42,871 nucleotides of DNA from an uncultured Ectothiorhodospiraceae bacterium. Lineage in GTDB: Bacteria; Pseudomonadota; Gammaproteobacteria; S012-40. Of this stretch, positions 25,797 to 33,796 are shown one piece after another. The stretch covers positions 4,172 to 47,042 of the forward strand of contig CALZHW010000007.1 in assembly GCA_945787125.1 (NCBI GenBank), written 5' to 3'. Position 1 is the first letter of the stretch. Each line of letters starts with the position of its first letter. The notes beneath the pieces are model-generated. The model did no database searches, had not been told where the DNA came from, and saw only the letters and a list, made by a program, of their open reading frames with translations. A program made the translations under genes and the position numbers.

Positions 25797-27347
25797 ATGT
25801 ACACAGAGTGCCCTAATTGTCATACTTTCTTTAAAGTAACGTCAGCCCATCTAAAAGTGGCGGAAGGCAGGGTTCGCTGTGGGACTTGCAATAAGGTGTT
25901 TAACGCACTAGCCGCATTGACAGACACCGTTCCTGCTTCCGCCTTAGCGCGCAGGAAAAAAACGCCTGTCCCGGTAGTAGGTGGTGCAGACGTAGAAGCC
26001 ATTGGAGAAGAGGTTTCACTTGAGGGCGGTAAAACCTCAGTAATTGAAAATGAAGTCTCTGAAGTGGCAGAGTCGTCGAACACTGTTACCTCATTCAGTC
26101 AATTGCAGTCCCCCACTAATTCAGCGGAAACTTCGTTTGAAACCGATATGGCTAACAGTGGTGTCGCTGATTTTGCGTTTGAAGCGGCTGTCAATAAGCT
26201 GGATGAGGATACAAACAATTCATCAGTATTCGCGATACCACCGTTTAGTGAAGTGGTTAAGAATAATGGTTCGGGTGAAGCCTCAAGTTTAGGTGAAGCC
26301 TCTGGTTTAGGTGATTTGAGTTTAAGTTCCGCCGTCTTTGAGCGCGATGAGCGATCGGAGAATAATTCGATATTCGCTGGTTCGACTGGCGAAGCTTTTG
26401 ACAACAATTTGAGTGGCATTAATCAAGAAATCGATAACGCGCTGGATGGCTTGTTTGATGAAGATATTAGTGCAGTTGTTGACAAATCAGCTCAAGCGCC
26501 AATGCAACGACAGGATGATTTAAGTTTGTCGCATTCACCCGAAGTGGGTGACTTCAGTTCCTTATCTGGGCTGGATTTGAGTGACGATTTGAATGCATCG
26601 TTTTCCGGCCTTGAAAACTTTACAGACGAATTGGAGCAAGACTACAATCCTGCTTCGGCATCTAAAAATAGAAATAATAATCAGAAAGATCAACTAGATG
26701 AGCTTAACTTGAGTGGTTTTGACGACTTTGATCTGGATTCGGCAGCCTTGGGCATGCAAGACAGTGAGCAGAATGTTAAACCGAATGTTGCTCCGACTTC
26801 ACCAAGGTATTCTGCAGACAATTTTGTCCTGCGAGAGCTGGATGATGATTCGGGCTCAGGTAGTGGACTATCGAAAATGATATGGCTGTCTCTCATCTTT
26901 CTACTGCTGGTAATTTTGATGGGCCAATTTATTTATCTCAAGCGTGAAGCTTTGGTGAAATACCCGCAAATCATACCTATACTAGAATTGGAGTGTAAGA
27001 TGTTAGGGTTAATAATGCCGTGTGACGTCCCATCGCGCAAAGCGCCAGACATGATCAGCATGAGTGAGCGTAATGTTGTGAGTCATCCGAGTGCTGACAA
27101 TGCATTGTTGATTAATTCTGTGATAAAAAATGCCGCTGATTTTACCCAAGAGTTTCCGCTGATGGTGCTGACATTTTCTGACATCAATCATAAAGTTATG
27201 GCTGAAAGAACTTTCACACCTGAAGAATATTTAGCAAAAGATGTCGCCCTTGAAAGCGGTATGGCGCCTGAGATTCCATTTGAAATTAAACTGGAAATAG
27301 AGGATCCTGGCGAATCTGCCGTAAACTTTGAATTTAAGTTTAAATAA
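25797..27347 (+). CDS. Zinc-ribbon (MJ0042) and DUF3426 membrane protein
   Basis: The 516-residue protein starts MYTECPNCHTFFKVTSAHLK with a second CxxC in RCGTCNKVFNAL, a zinc ribbon of the MJ0042 type (residues 4-38). A long acidic, Ser/Asn/Asp/Leu-rich region follows (about 60-355), with repeated short units such as SSLGEASGLGDL and LSGLDLSDDL. One transmembrane helix (about 361-383: MIWLSLIFLLLVILMGQF) precedes a C-terminal DUF3426 domain (about 385-516: HPSADNALLINSVIKNAADF). The protein is probably cytoplasmic at its N-terminus and periplasmic at its C-terminus. Function is unknown, although the gene is regularly found between prmA and dusB. The low-complexity middle is longer than I would expect for the family. 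Confidence 0.85.
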   Translation: MYTECPNCHTFFKVTSAHLKVAEGRVRCGTCNKVFNALAALTDTVPASALARRKKTPVPVVGGADVEAIGEEVSLEGGKTSVIENEVSEVAESSNTVTSFSQLQSPTNSAETSFETDMANSGVADFAFEAAVNKLDEDTNNSSVFAIPPFSEVVKNNGSGEASSLGEASGLGDLSLSSAVFERDERSENNSIFAGSTGEAFDNNLSGINQEIDNALDGLFDEDISAVVDKSAQAPMQRQDDLSLSHSPEVGDFSSLSGLDLSDDLNASFSGLENFTDELEQDYNPASASKNRNNNQKDQLDELNLSGFDDFDLDSAALGMQDSEQNVKPNVAPTSPRYSADNFVLRELDDDSGSGSGLSKMIWLSLIFLLLVILMGQFIYLKREALVKYPQIIPILELECKMLGLIMPCDVPSRKAPDMISMSERNVVSHPSADNALLINSVIKNAADFTQEFPLMVLTFSDINHKVMAERTFTPEEYLAKDVALESGMAPEIPFEIKLEIEDPGESAVNFEFKFK

Positions 27348-27402
27348 TCCTGCCTGAATACACTTTAAAATCTGCTCTTAAATGGATGTCTGAGAAACTC
27401 CC

Positions 27403-27457
27403 GGTAAAAACGCCGCAGAATCAACTGATTGCACTCTAAATTCGCACCCAACTGATT
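27403..27457 (-). repeat. Repeat family R4, copy 2
   Basis: Reverse-complement match to 14304-14358, with TGATTGCACTCT exact on this strand and similar flanks on both sides. It lies in the 233-base spacer before dusB. The spacer is otherwise AT-rich; the dusB promoter must be there, but I cannot place it with confidence. Confidence 0.6.
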
Positions 27458-27580
27458 TCCCAAGGAGTGGCAAGGGAAAAGATCAAGTAAAAAAAGTGTT
27501 AATTTGCTTAATTTTTGGTTTCATAAAGTTTTGTAGTTGGGTATTATTACACCTTCTTTGAGACGCGACGTTCAGCACCC

Positions 27581-28570
27581 TTGTTTTATATTGGTAAACA
27601 CTTAATTGAAAGTAAAGCCTTATTGGCACCAATGGCGGGCATCACTGATCGACCATTCAGAGAAATATGTCGGAGTATGGGGGCAGGACTCACAACAAGC
27701 GAGATGGTATCGAGCGCCCCGCAACTAAGAAATACAGTAAAGACTCAACGACGCATTGAATTTGCAGAAAATGAAACGCCCCGTAGTATGCAAATTGTCG
27801 GGGCTGATCCCATTAAGCTTGTTGAAGCAGCAAAATTTGCGGTGGATATCGGGGCGCAAATTATTGACATCAATATGGGCTGTCCAGCGAAAAAAGTCTG
27901 CAATGTTTATGCTGGATCTGCATTGTTAACAAATGAAAAGTTGGTTGCAAAGATTTTACAAAGTGTTGTAAATTCTGTTCCTGTACCTGTAACATTGAAA
28001 ACCAGAACAGGTTGGGACATTAATCACAAAAATGGCGCTATAATAGCAAAAATTGCCGAAGACGCGGGAATCGCAGCGATTGCGGTTCATGGCAGAACCA
28101 GGGAGTGTGGTTATAAAGGTGACGCTGAATATGATACGGTTGCAGAAATTAAATCATGTCTTAGTATTCCGGTCATTGTCAACGGCGACATTACTTCAAT
28201 CAATAAAGTAGTAGCAACCCTTGAGTACACCAATGCCGATGCGGTAATGATAGGACGAGCCGCTCAAGGTAACCCATGGATTTTTAAGGAACTGAATGCG
28301 TATTTTGATTCCGATGTGATGCTACCGAGGCCTTTACTCGAAGAGCGGCTAGCAGTATTAACAGCACATTTAAAACAATTATATTCATTCTACGGGGAGT
28401 GTAGAGGGGTACGCATAGCACGTAAACATGTGAATTGGTATTGTGATGAAATTGAAGGTTTTGCTTCGTTTCGAAAAACAATAAGCCAATTGGAAAGTAT
28501 CAGTGAACAACTGACGGCTATAAATAAATTTTTTAATCAATCAACAAATGAAGGGGAACGAGCGGCATGA
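27581..28570 (+). CDS. dusB: tRNA-dihydrouridine synthase B
   Basis: The 329-residue protein matches DusB: LLAPMAGITDRPFREICRSM, GAGLTTSEMVSS, DINMGCPAKKVCN (catalytic Cys in MGCP), VTLKTRTGW, VHGRTRECGYKG, IPVIVNGDI and AVMIGRAAQGNPWIFKE. It reduces uridine to dihydrouridine in tRNA with FMN and NADPH. The TTG start at 27581 is chosen because MFYIGKHLIESKALLAPM aligns with the E. coli N-terminus; no strong ribosome-binding site is visible. The stop overlaps the fis start (ATGA), the typical dusB-fis operon. Confidence 0.96.
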   Translation: MFYIGKHLIESKALLAPMAGITDRPFREICRSMGAGLTTSEMVSSAPQLRNTVKTQRRIEFAENETPRSMQIVGADPIKLVEAAKFAVDIGAQIIDINMGCPAKKVCNVYAGSALLTNEKLVAKILQSVVNSVPVPVTLKTRTGWDINHKNGAIIAKIAEDAGIAAIAVHGRTRECGYKGDAEYDTVAEIKSCLSIPVIVNGDITSINKVVATLEYTNADAVMIGRAAQGNPWIFKELNAYFDSDVMLPRPLLEERLAVLTAHLKQLYSFYGECRGVRIARKHVNWYCDEIEGFASFRKTISQLESISEQLTAINKFFNQSTNEGERAA

Positions 28571-28881
28571 CCGGTATTCCAGCTGAAAACACTATTCAAA
28601 ACACTATTGAAAACGATACCGCTTTACCAACTAGCTCCAATACTATCGATGCTTCATCGGGTATTCAGGAGTGCGTTCAAGAAGCCATGGAAACCTACTT
28701 CGGAAATTTGGATGGGCAAAGCACGAATGAATTGTATAAAATGGTTGTAAGCGAAGTTGAACAACCACTCTTGCGTGTTGTTTTAAAGCATACCCGCGGC
28801 AACCAAACTCGTGCCGCTGAAATCTTAGGGATTAACCGTGGAACGTTACGTAAAAAACTTAAAATGTATGACTTAGGTTAA
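28567..28881 (+). CDS. fis: DNA-binding protein Fis
   Basis: The 104-residue protein has a variable N-terminus (about 1-33) and the Fis C-terminal helix-turn-helix: [20 protein letters not shown] and [18 protein letters not shown]. Fis is a nucleoid protein that bends DNA and activates rRNA and other growth-related promoters. The start codon overlaps the dusB stop. A strong terminator follows 27 bases after the stop. Confidence 0.96.
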   Translation: MTGIPAENTIQNTIENDTALPTSSNTIDASSGIQECVQEAMETYFGNLDGQSTNELYKMVVSEVEQPLLRVVLKHTRGNQTRAAEILGINRGTLRKKLKMYDLG

Positions 28882-28908
28882 TTAACCAGTCATTTAAGTG
28901 GCTCTCTA

Positions 28909-28950
28909 AACTGGCCGAAAACTTTTTAAGTTTTCGGCCAGTTTTTTTTT
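28909..28950 (+). terminator. Rho-independent terminator of dusB-fis
   Basis: AACTGGCCGAAAACT (28909-28923) and AGTTTTCGGCCAGTT (28929-28943) form a perfect 15-pair stem with a five-base loop, followed by a run of T residues to 28950. It lies between fis and purH, so purH must have its own promoter or rely on read-through. Confidence 0.97.
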
Positions 28951-28979
28951 GCAATAAACAAAGTAATGCGAGTTTCTAC

Positions 28980-30542
28980 ATGGTAAAGATTAAACGCGCT
29001 TTAATTAGCGTATCTGAAAAAACGGGAATCATTGAGTTAGCTAAGTTTTTGTGTGATCACAATATAGAAATTTTATCAACCGGTGGTAGCGCAAAACTAC
29101 TTCAAGCTGAAGGGATTTCAGTGACGGAAGTCTCTGACTACACCGGTTTTCCTGAAATGATGGCGGGTCGTGTGAAAACCTTGCACCCAAAAATACATGG
29201 TGGGATTCTAGCGCGTCGAGGCATCGATGATGAAGTCATGCAGGCACACGCCATACAGCCGATCGATTTGGTGCTGGTTAACCTGTACCCTTTTGAAAAA
29301 ACAGTGGCTAATCCAGCTTGCGATCTTGTAACCGCGATTGAGAATATTGATATTGGCGGACCAACTATGGTGCGTGCTGCCGCGAAAAATCATACATCGG
29401 TTGCCATTGTGGTTGATGCCGCAGATTATCAGTCGGTTATTAAGGAAATGCAGCAAAACGATGGCGCATTGTCTCAGTCCACGCGTTTTTCATTGGCCTT
29501 AAAAGCATTTGAGCATACCGCAGCTTATGATGGTGCGATTGCAAATTATCTAGGAAGCATGCAGGGTGAACAGAAACAGCAGTTTCCTCATACATTCAAT
29601 CAACAGCTGATAAAAGTACAAGATCTACGCTATGGCGAAAATCCGCATCAACAAGCGGCATTTTATCGCGAAAGAAAAATCAATGATGCCAGTGTTTCTT
29701 CAGCCAACCAAATTCAAGGCAAGGCGCTGTCATTCAATAACATCGCTGACACCAATGCTGCACTGGAATGTGTGAAGCAATTTGAGCAAGCGGCTTGTGT
29801 GATTGTTAAACATGCAAATCCTTGCGGTGTAGCCGTTGCAGATAACTTGCTGCAAGCTTACGATTTGGCGTTTCAAACAGATCCGACTTCTGCGTTTGGA
29901 GGTATTATTGCGTTCAATCAGCCATTGGATGCAATAACGGTAAAAGCCATTATCGATCGGCAGTTTGTTGAAGTTATCATTGCGCCAGAAATCGCAGCAG
30001 ATGCCTTGCCGGTGCTTTCTTTAAAACCGAATGTGCGTGTGTTGACGTGTGGTATGTGGCAACAAAATGCTGCACCGAGCTTGGATTACACACGTGTCAA
30101 TGGTGGCTTGCTAGTGCAAGACAGTGATCAAGGTATGGTAACCGCAGCAGACCTGACAGTAGTCACAATAAAACAGCCTTCAGCACAAGAGTTGCAGGAT
30201 TTACTCTTTGCCTGGAAAGTCGCGAAATTTGTTAAATCCAATGCCATTATTTATGTTCGTGACGGCCAGACCATTGGCGTCGGCGCAGGACAAATGAGTC
30301 GTGTATATAGCGCGAAGATAGCAGGTATAAAAGCCGCTGACGAAAGTTTGCAAGTCAAAGGATCAGTGATGGCCTCCGATGCATTTTTTCCTTTTCGTGA
30401 CGGTATTGATGCCGCCGCTGAAGTCGGCATAACGGCAGTCATACAGCCCGGCGGTTCCATGCGGGATCAAGAAGTAATAGACGCCGCCAACGAACATGGC
30501 CTTGCTATGGTATTCACCGGCATGCGGCATTTTAAGCACTAA
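28980..30542 (+). CDS. purH: Bifunctional AICAR formyltransferase/IMP cyclohydrolase
   Basis: The 520-residue protein has the two-domain PurH layout. The N-terminal IMP cyclohydrolase domain shows [48 protein letters not shown] (split) and [16 protein letters not shown]. The C-terminal AICAR transformylase domain has [24 protein letters not shown] (catalytic Lys-His), [15 protein letters not shown] and [12 protein letters not shown]. It catalyses the last two steps of de novo purine synthesis. The start lies only 30 bases after the dusB-fis terminator. A palindromic element begins at its stop codon. Confidence 0.98.
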   Translation: MVKIKRALISVSEKTGIIELAKFLCDHNIEILSTGGSAKLLQAEGISVTEVSDYTGFPEMMAGRVKTLHPKIHGGILARRGIDDEVMQAHAIQPIDLVLVNLYPFEKTVANPACDLVTAIENIDIGGPTMVRAAAKNHTSVAIVVDAADYQSVIKEMQQNDGALSQSTRFSLALKAFEHTAAYDGAIANYLGSMQGEQKQQFPHTFNQQLIKVQDLRYGENPHQQAAFYRERKINDASVSSANQIQGKALSFNNIADTNAALECVKQFEQAACVIVKHANPCGVAVADNLLQAYDLAFQTDPTSAFGGIIAFNQPLDAITVKAIIDRQFVEVIIAPEIAADALPVLSLKPNVRVLTCGMWQQNAAPSLDYTRVNGGLLVQDSDQGMVTAADLTVVTIKQPSAQELQDLLFAWKVAKFVKSNAIIYVRDGQTIGVGAGQMSRVYSAKIAGIKAADESLQVKGSVMASDAFFPFRDGIDAAAEVGITAVIQPGGSMRDQEVIDAANEHGLAMVFTGMRHFKH

Positions 30543-30773
30543 GGGATGAAATTTAATTAACATACAAAACTAGCATCTCTGCTTCAGCTCCTCACTGAAC
30601 GTTCTTCAATCTGAAAATACTCGCTTTAGCCCGGCTAGAGCTGCGTTTTTCCTCGGCATGCTGCTCCTGCGATGCTCTACCTCTTGCATCCATGCAGTCG
30701 TCAATCAGAACGTCCAGCGAGAAACTAAATCAGAGCGCTACTTGTGTATGTTATTTAAATTTCATCCCTAAGG
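30539..30773. repeat. Long palindromic element R2, copy 2 (after purH)
   Basis: Left arm 30539-30604 and right arm 30707-30773 are inverted copies of each other, about 80% identical by eye. Both contain AGGGATGAAATTTAA, AACATACA and ACGTTCT. Between them lies the R2 core (30653-30706) with GCTGCTCCTGCG and CTTGCATCCATGCAGTCGTC. The left arm includes the purH stop codon. The arms do not resemble those of copy 1. Together with an R1 copy and a terminator-like hairpin it accounts for most of the 30543-31117 spacer. Confidence 0.75.
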
Positions 30774-30869
30774 AACAGATCACAGTGGGGATCTTATCAA
30801 AGACAAAGTGAGGACCTTCATTGTCAGCTGCAATTATGATGTGTGAGCATGGAAGGGTATAGAGCATAC

Positions 30870-30905
30870 GCCTGTCCTTGTAGGAGCAAGGGCAGGCATT
30901 TTTTT
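30870..30905 (+). terminator. Terminator-like hairpin in the purH/ABC-F spacer
   Basis: GCCTGTCCTTG (30870-30880) and CAAGGGCAGGC (30887-30897) pair with one G-T wobble across a TAGGAG loop and are followed by A and seven T residues. It would stop plus-strand transcription after purH, or that of a small RNA starting after 30775. No such promoter could be pinned down. Confidence 0.6.
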
Positions 30906-30920
30906 AGAGGCATAAAATAT

Positions 30921-31081
30921 AACTTACAATCGGAGTTCAAACTATTTCCCGTAGTCAGTGCTCGTAGTGGCAAGGCCTTTTCGAGAGTGTCGGCAGCATG
31001 GATGCTGCCGCCAAGCCTACAGGGAAGTATTCACGGCGTCTCTCGGTAAGGTGTTGCCGCTACGGGTGCTGGAAGGTGGTG
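30921..31081 (-). repeat. Repeat family R1, copy C
   Basis: Reverse complement of the family seen at 1-172 and 7116-7290. It contains a perfect palindrome CGGCAGCAT-GG-ATGCTGCCG, plus TATTCAC, CTCGGTAAGG, GCTACGGGTGCTGGAAGG and the distal CAATCGGAGTTC shared with copy A. It lies just downstream of the ABC-F gene stop. Confidence 0.75.
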
Positions 31082-31117
31082 TTTTTTGCAACTTTGAGCT
31101 CCGGTTGCGAGGTAGAA

Positions 31118-33013
31118 TTATTCACTCTCCGCTTTCAGCCGTTCTAGTTCTTCTTCAATTTCCATCCAGCGTGTTTCGGTTGTTTCGATATTGCTGGTAA
31201 GCTCGGCTTTTTCTGCGAGTAGTTTTTTCAGGGTTTCTTTGTTTTGTTCTTGATATATCTCGCTGGACGCTAGGGTGTTTTCTATTTCGGTATTTTTTCG
31301 TTGATATTTTTCCAGGTTAGTTTCCAGTTTTTTTAGCTCGTTGCTTAATGGCTTGAGTTTTTTACGTTGTTCTGCGGCCTCTTGGCGACTCATTTTTTTA
31401 TTTGGTTTTAGATCAGTTGTCTTAGTTTGCTCAGGTTTTTTACGCTGCTTTTCTAGCACAAATCGGCGGTAGTCTTCCAGGTCACCATCAAAGTCTTGCA
31501 ATGTTCCATTATTCATCAAGCAGAATTCATCGCACACACTTTCCAGTAAATGCCGGTCGTGAGAAACCAGTAGCAGAGCGCCTTCGAAGCTTTGCAGGGC
31601 ATAGGTTAGTGATGCTCGGATTTCTAAATCCAGGTGATTGGTCGGTTCGTCGAGTATGAGTAAGTTAGGTTTTTGGTAAACTAAAATGCTAAGTGCCAGT
31701 CTGGCTTTTTCACCGCCGGACATGGTGTCGATAGTCTGCATTGCCATATCATTTGAAAAGCCGAAAATGCCAAGTTGATTGCGAATTTCCTGGATCGATA
31801 AATCAGGAAAGCTTTGTTGATATTGTTCGATCGGTGAAGAAGAGGTATCGAGTTGCTGTAGAAAGTCTTGGGCAAAATAACCGATATTAATATCTTTATG
31901 GCGATTGATATGGCCACTGGTAGGTTGGTTTTGACCCACCAGAAGTTTCACCAGAGTTGATTTTCCAGCGCCGTTGATGCCCAGGATGCCAATTCTATGC
32001 TCTGCAAAAATATTGAAATTAATATTTTTTAATATCTGTTTATCACCGTAGCTAAAGCAAACGTTTTCAAGTTGTGCCAGGCTATGCGGCACTTTTGTGG
32101 GCGTTTCAAAACTAAATTGGATGGCTTTGTCAGCCTGAAAAGGTGCAATGAGTTCTAGTTTATTTAACGCTTTCACTCGGCTTTGTGCTTGTTTGGCTTT
32201 GCTGGCTTTTGCTTTAAAGCGGGTAATAAAACGGCTTAATTCAGCCATTTTTTGTTCGGTTTTTTTGGCGACAGCTTGTTGCTGCAGATTTTTTTCGCCG
32301 AGCTGTTTTTCGTAACTGCTGTAGTTGCCGTTATAAAGTGTTAACTGGCGTTGGGAGACGGCCAATATTTTATTGGTCACTGAGTCAAGAAACTCCCTGT
32401 CGTGCGAGATGATGACAAGTGTGCCGCTATATGCGCTGAGAAAACTCTCTAGCCAGATGATTGTATCCAGATCCAAGTGGTTAGTGGGCTCATCAAGTAG
32501 CAATATATCCGAAGGGCACATTAACGCCCGGGCGAGATTAAGCCGCATTTGCCAGCCACCCGATAAGCTGGCGATGGGCTGATCGAATTGTGTGGGTTTA
32601 AAACCCAATCCGGATAGCAGCGTTTCAGCTTTATGCTTGGCATTGTAGCCATCAAGATTTTCCAGTTGTGCATACAGCTGGGCGAGTTGATCAACGTTAT
32701 GCTCGGCCTCTGCTTGGGCGATTTTCTGTTGTACGGCAAACAGTTTGGTATCACCTTGCAGGGCATAGTTGACGATTTTTTCTTGCTGATTGGAGATTTC
32801 TTGTTCGACATGAGAAACAAGCAGTCTCTCCGGTATTGTCACATCGCCTTGGTCAGCGAGTTCGGTCTTTAATATGAGTGCGAAGAAGCTGGATTTACCG
32901 GTCCCATTCGCGCCGATCATACCGACTTTGTTGCCGGGAAAAATCGTTAAATTTGCATTTTCAAACAACACTTTGCCACCGCGGCTAAAGCTTAGGTTTT
33001 TTACTTCAATCAC
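31118..33013 (-). CDS. yheS: ABC-F family ATPase (YheS-like)
   Basis: The 631-residue protein has two ATP-binding cassettes and no membrane segment. Cassette 1: GANGTGKSS (Walker A, about 34-42), LSGGWQMRLNLARAL (signature) and ILLLDEPTNHLD (Walker B). Cassette 2: GINGAGKST, MSGGEKARLALSIL and LLILDEPTNHLD. The inter-domain linker (about 235-300) is Lys/Gln-rich, as in ABC-F translation factors. A charged coiled-coil C-terminus follows (about 540-631: KLKPLSNELKKLETNLEKYQ). Length and start resemble E. coli YheS (637). ABC-F proteins act on the ribosome; the role of YheS is in resolving translation stalls, as I recall. The gene is divergent from the TPR gene. Confidence 0.9.
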   Translation of the reverse strand: MIEVKNLSFSRGGKVLFENANLTIFPGNKVGMIGANGTGKSSFFALILKTELADQGDVTIPERLLVSHVEQEISNQQEKIVNYALQGDTKLFAVQQKIAQAEAEHNVDQLAQLYAQLENLDGYNAKHKAETLLSGLGFKPTQFDQPIASLSGGWQMRLNLARALMCPSDILLLDEPTNHLDLDTIIWLESFLSAYSGTLVIISHDREFLDSVTNKILAVSQRQLTLYNGNYSSYEKQLGEKNLQQQAVAKKTEQKMAELSRFITRFKAKASKAKQAQSRVKALNKLELIAPFQADKAIQFSFETPTKVPHSLAQLENVCFSYGDKQILKNINFNIFAEHRIGILGINGAGKSTLVKLLVGQNQPTSGHINRHKDINIGYFAQDFLQQLDTSSSPIEQYQQSFPDLSIQEIRNQLGIFGFSNDMAMQTIDTMSGGEKARLALSILVYQKPNLLILDEPTNHLDLEIRASLTYALQSFEGALLLVSHDRHLLESVCDEFCLMNNGTLQDFDGDLEDYRRFVLEKQRKKPEQTKTTDLKPNKKMSRQEAAEQRKKLKPLSNELKKLETNLEKYQRKNTEIENTLASSEIYQEQNKETLKKLLAEKAELTSNIETTETRWMEIEEELERLKAESE

Positions 33014-33040
33014 ATTATTCTCTTTTATTTCGCTAAGCTT

Positions 33041-33097
33041 ATGAAATTATTGACTAAAAAGCTTTTGCCATTGCTGCTGACCGGTTGTTTTGAGTGA
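33041..33097 (+). CDS. Possible 18-residue lipoprotein-like peptide
   Basis: An ATG at 33041 opens MKLLTKKLLPLLLTGCFE followed by TGA. It has a basic start, a Leu-rich core and a lipobox-like LTGC, so it would be processed to a three-residue lipopeptide if real. No strong ribosome-binding site precedes it. It may instead be the decayed start of a lost lipoprotein gene. It lies in the divergent spacer between the ABC-F and TPR genes. Confidence 0.2.
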   Translation: MKLLTKKLLPLLLTGCFE

Positions 33098-33187
33098 TAA
33101 CTCGACAAAACCGGAACGAATTTCGCTAGATATAGCTAATTATATGAATTTACACTGTTTAATTGAATAGCATAGGCGTTAATTGTT

Positions 33188-33796
33188 ATGGCTCAAATAA
33201 ATACGATGGCTAACGTGACCGAAGAATTAAGCCCTCAAGCATTGGTTGATAAAGGCTTGATTGCGCATCAAAAAGGCGATTTAGATATGGCGGCCAGCTT
33301 ATATCAAATCGCCATTGAGCAAGATAACCAACAAGTCGACGCTTTGCATTTGTTGGGGATGATTGCTTTTCAGTTGCAGCAGCTCGATAAAGCAGAAAAA
33401 TTAATTCAACTTGCTATTCAGCATAACTCAGCTGTACCCGTTTTTCATAATAACCTGGGTAATCTTTATTTAAGGGGTGGTAAAGTGGAGCTTGCACTGG
33501 CAGCCTATCAGACGGCGGTAAGACTGAAGGACGACTATACCGAGGCCAAGTTTAACTTAGCCAATGCTTATGTGGAATATGGTGATTATGGTCTAGCGGA
33601 AATATTCTATTTGCGAGCGTTGGAGACTTCACCCAAATTTGATGTGGCTTTGATTAATTTGGGCGAGCTGTATATTGAGCAGAAAAATTGGGTGGAAGCC
33701 ATGCAGTGTTATCAAAAATTGTTAGTGCTTGATCCGGAGAATGAAGTAGTTATTGAGCGCATTGCGGATATAACTGCAGTGCTCAACGAGCAATAA
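33188..33796 (+). CDS. Tetratricopeptide repeat protein
   Basis: The 202-residue protein is made almost wholly of about five TPR units with the expected Gly/Ala and aromatic spacing: GLIAHQKGDLDMAASLYQIA, LGMIAFQLQQLDKAEKLIQL, LGNLYLRGGKVELALAAYQT, LANAYVEYGDYGLAEIFYLR and LGELYIEQKNWVEAMQCYQK. No signal peptide or membrane segment is seen, so it is cytoplasmic. TPR proteins mediate protein binding; no partner is evident. The last 14 bases overlap the end of the convergent tmcA gene. No terminator lies between them. Confidence 0.85.
   Translation: MAQINTMANVTEELSPQALVDKGLIAHQKGDLDMAASLYQIAIEQDNQQVDALHLLGMIAFQLQQLDKAEKLIQLAIQHNSAVPVFHNNLGNLYLRGGKVELALAAYQTAVRLKDDYTEAKFNLANAYVEYGDYGLAEIFYLRALETSPKFDVALINLGELYIEQKNWVEAMQCYQKLLVLDPENEVVIERIADITAVLNEQ

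Noticed and set aside
30843-31049. A 68-codon ORF downstream of purH
   Set aside because: It runs through a terminator-like hairpin and an R1 repeat, so the open frame is probably accidental.
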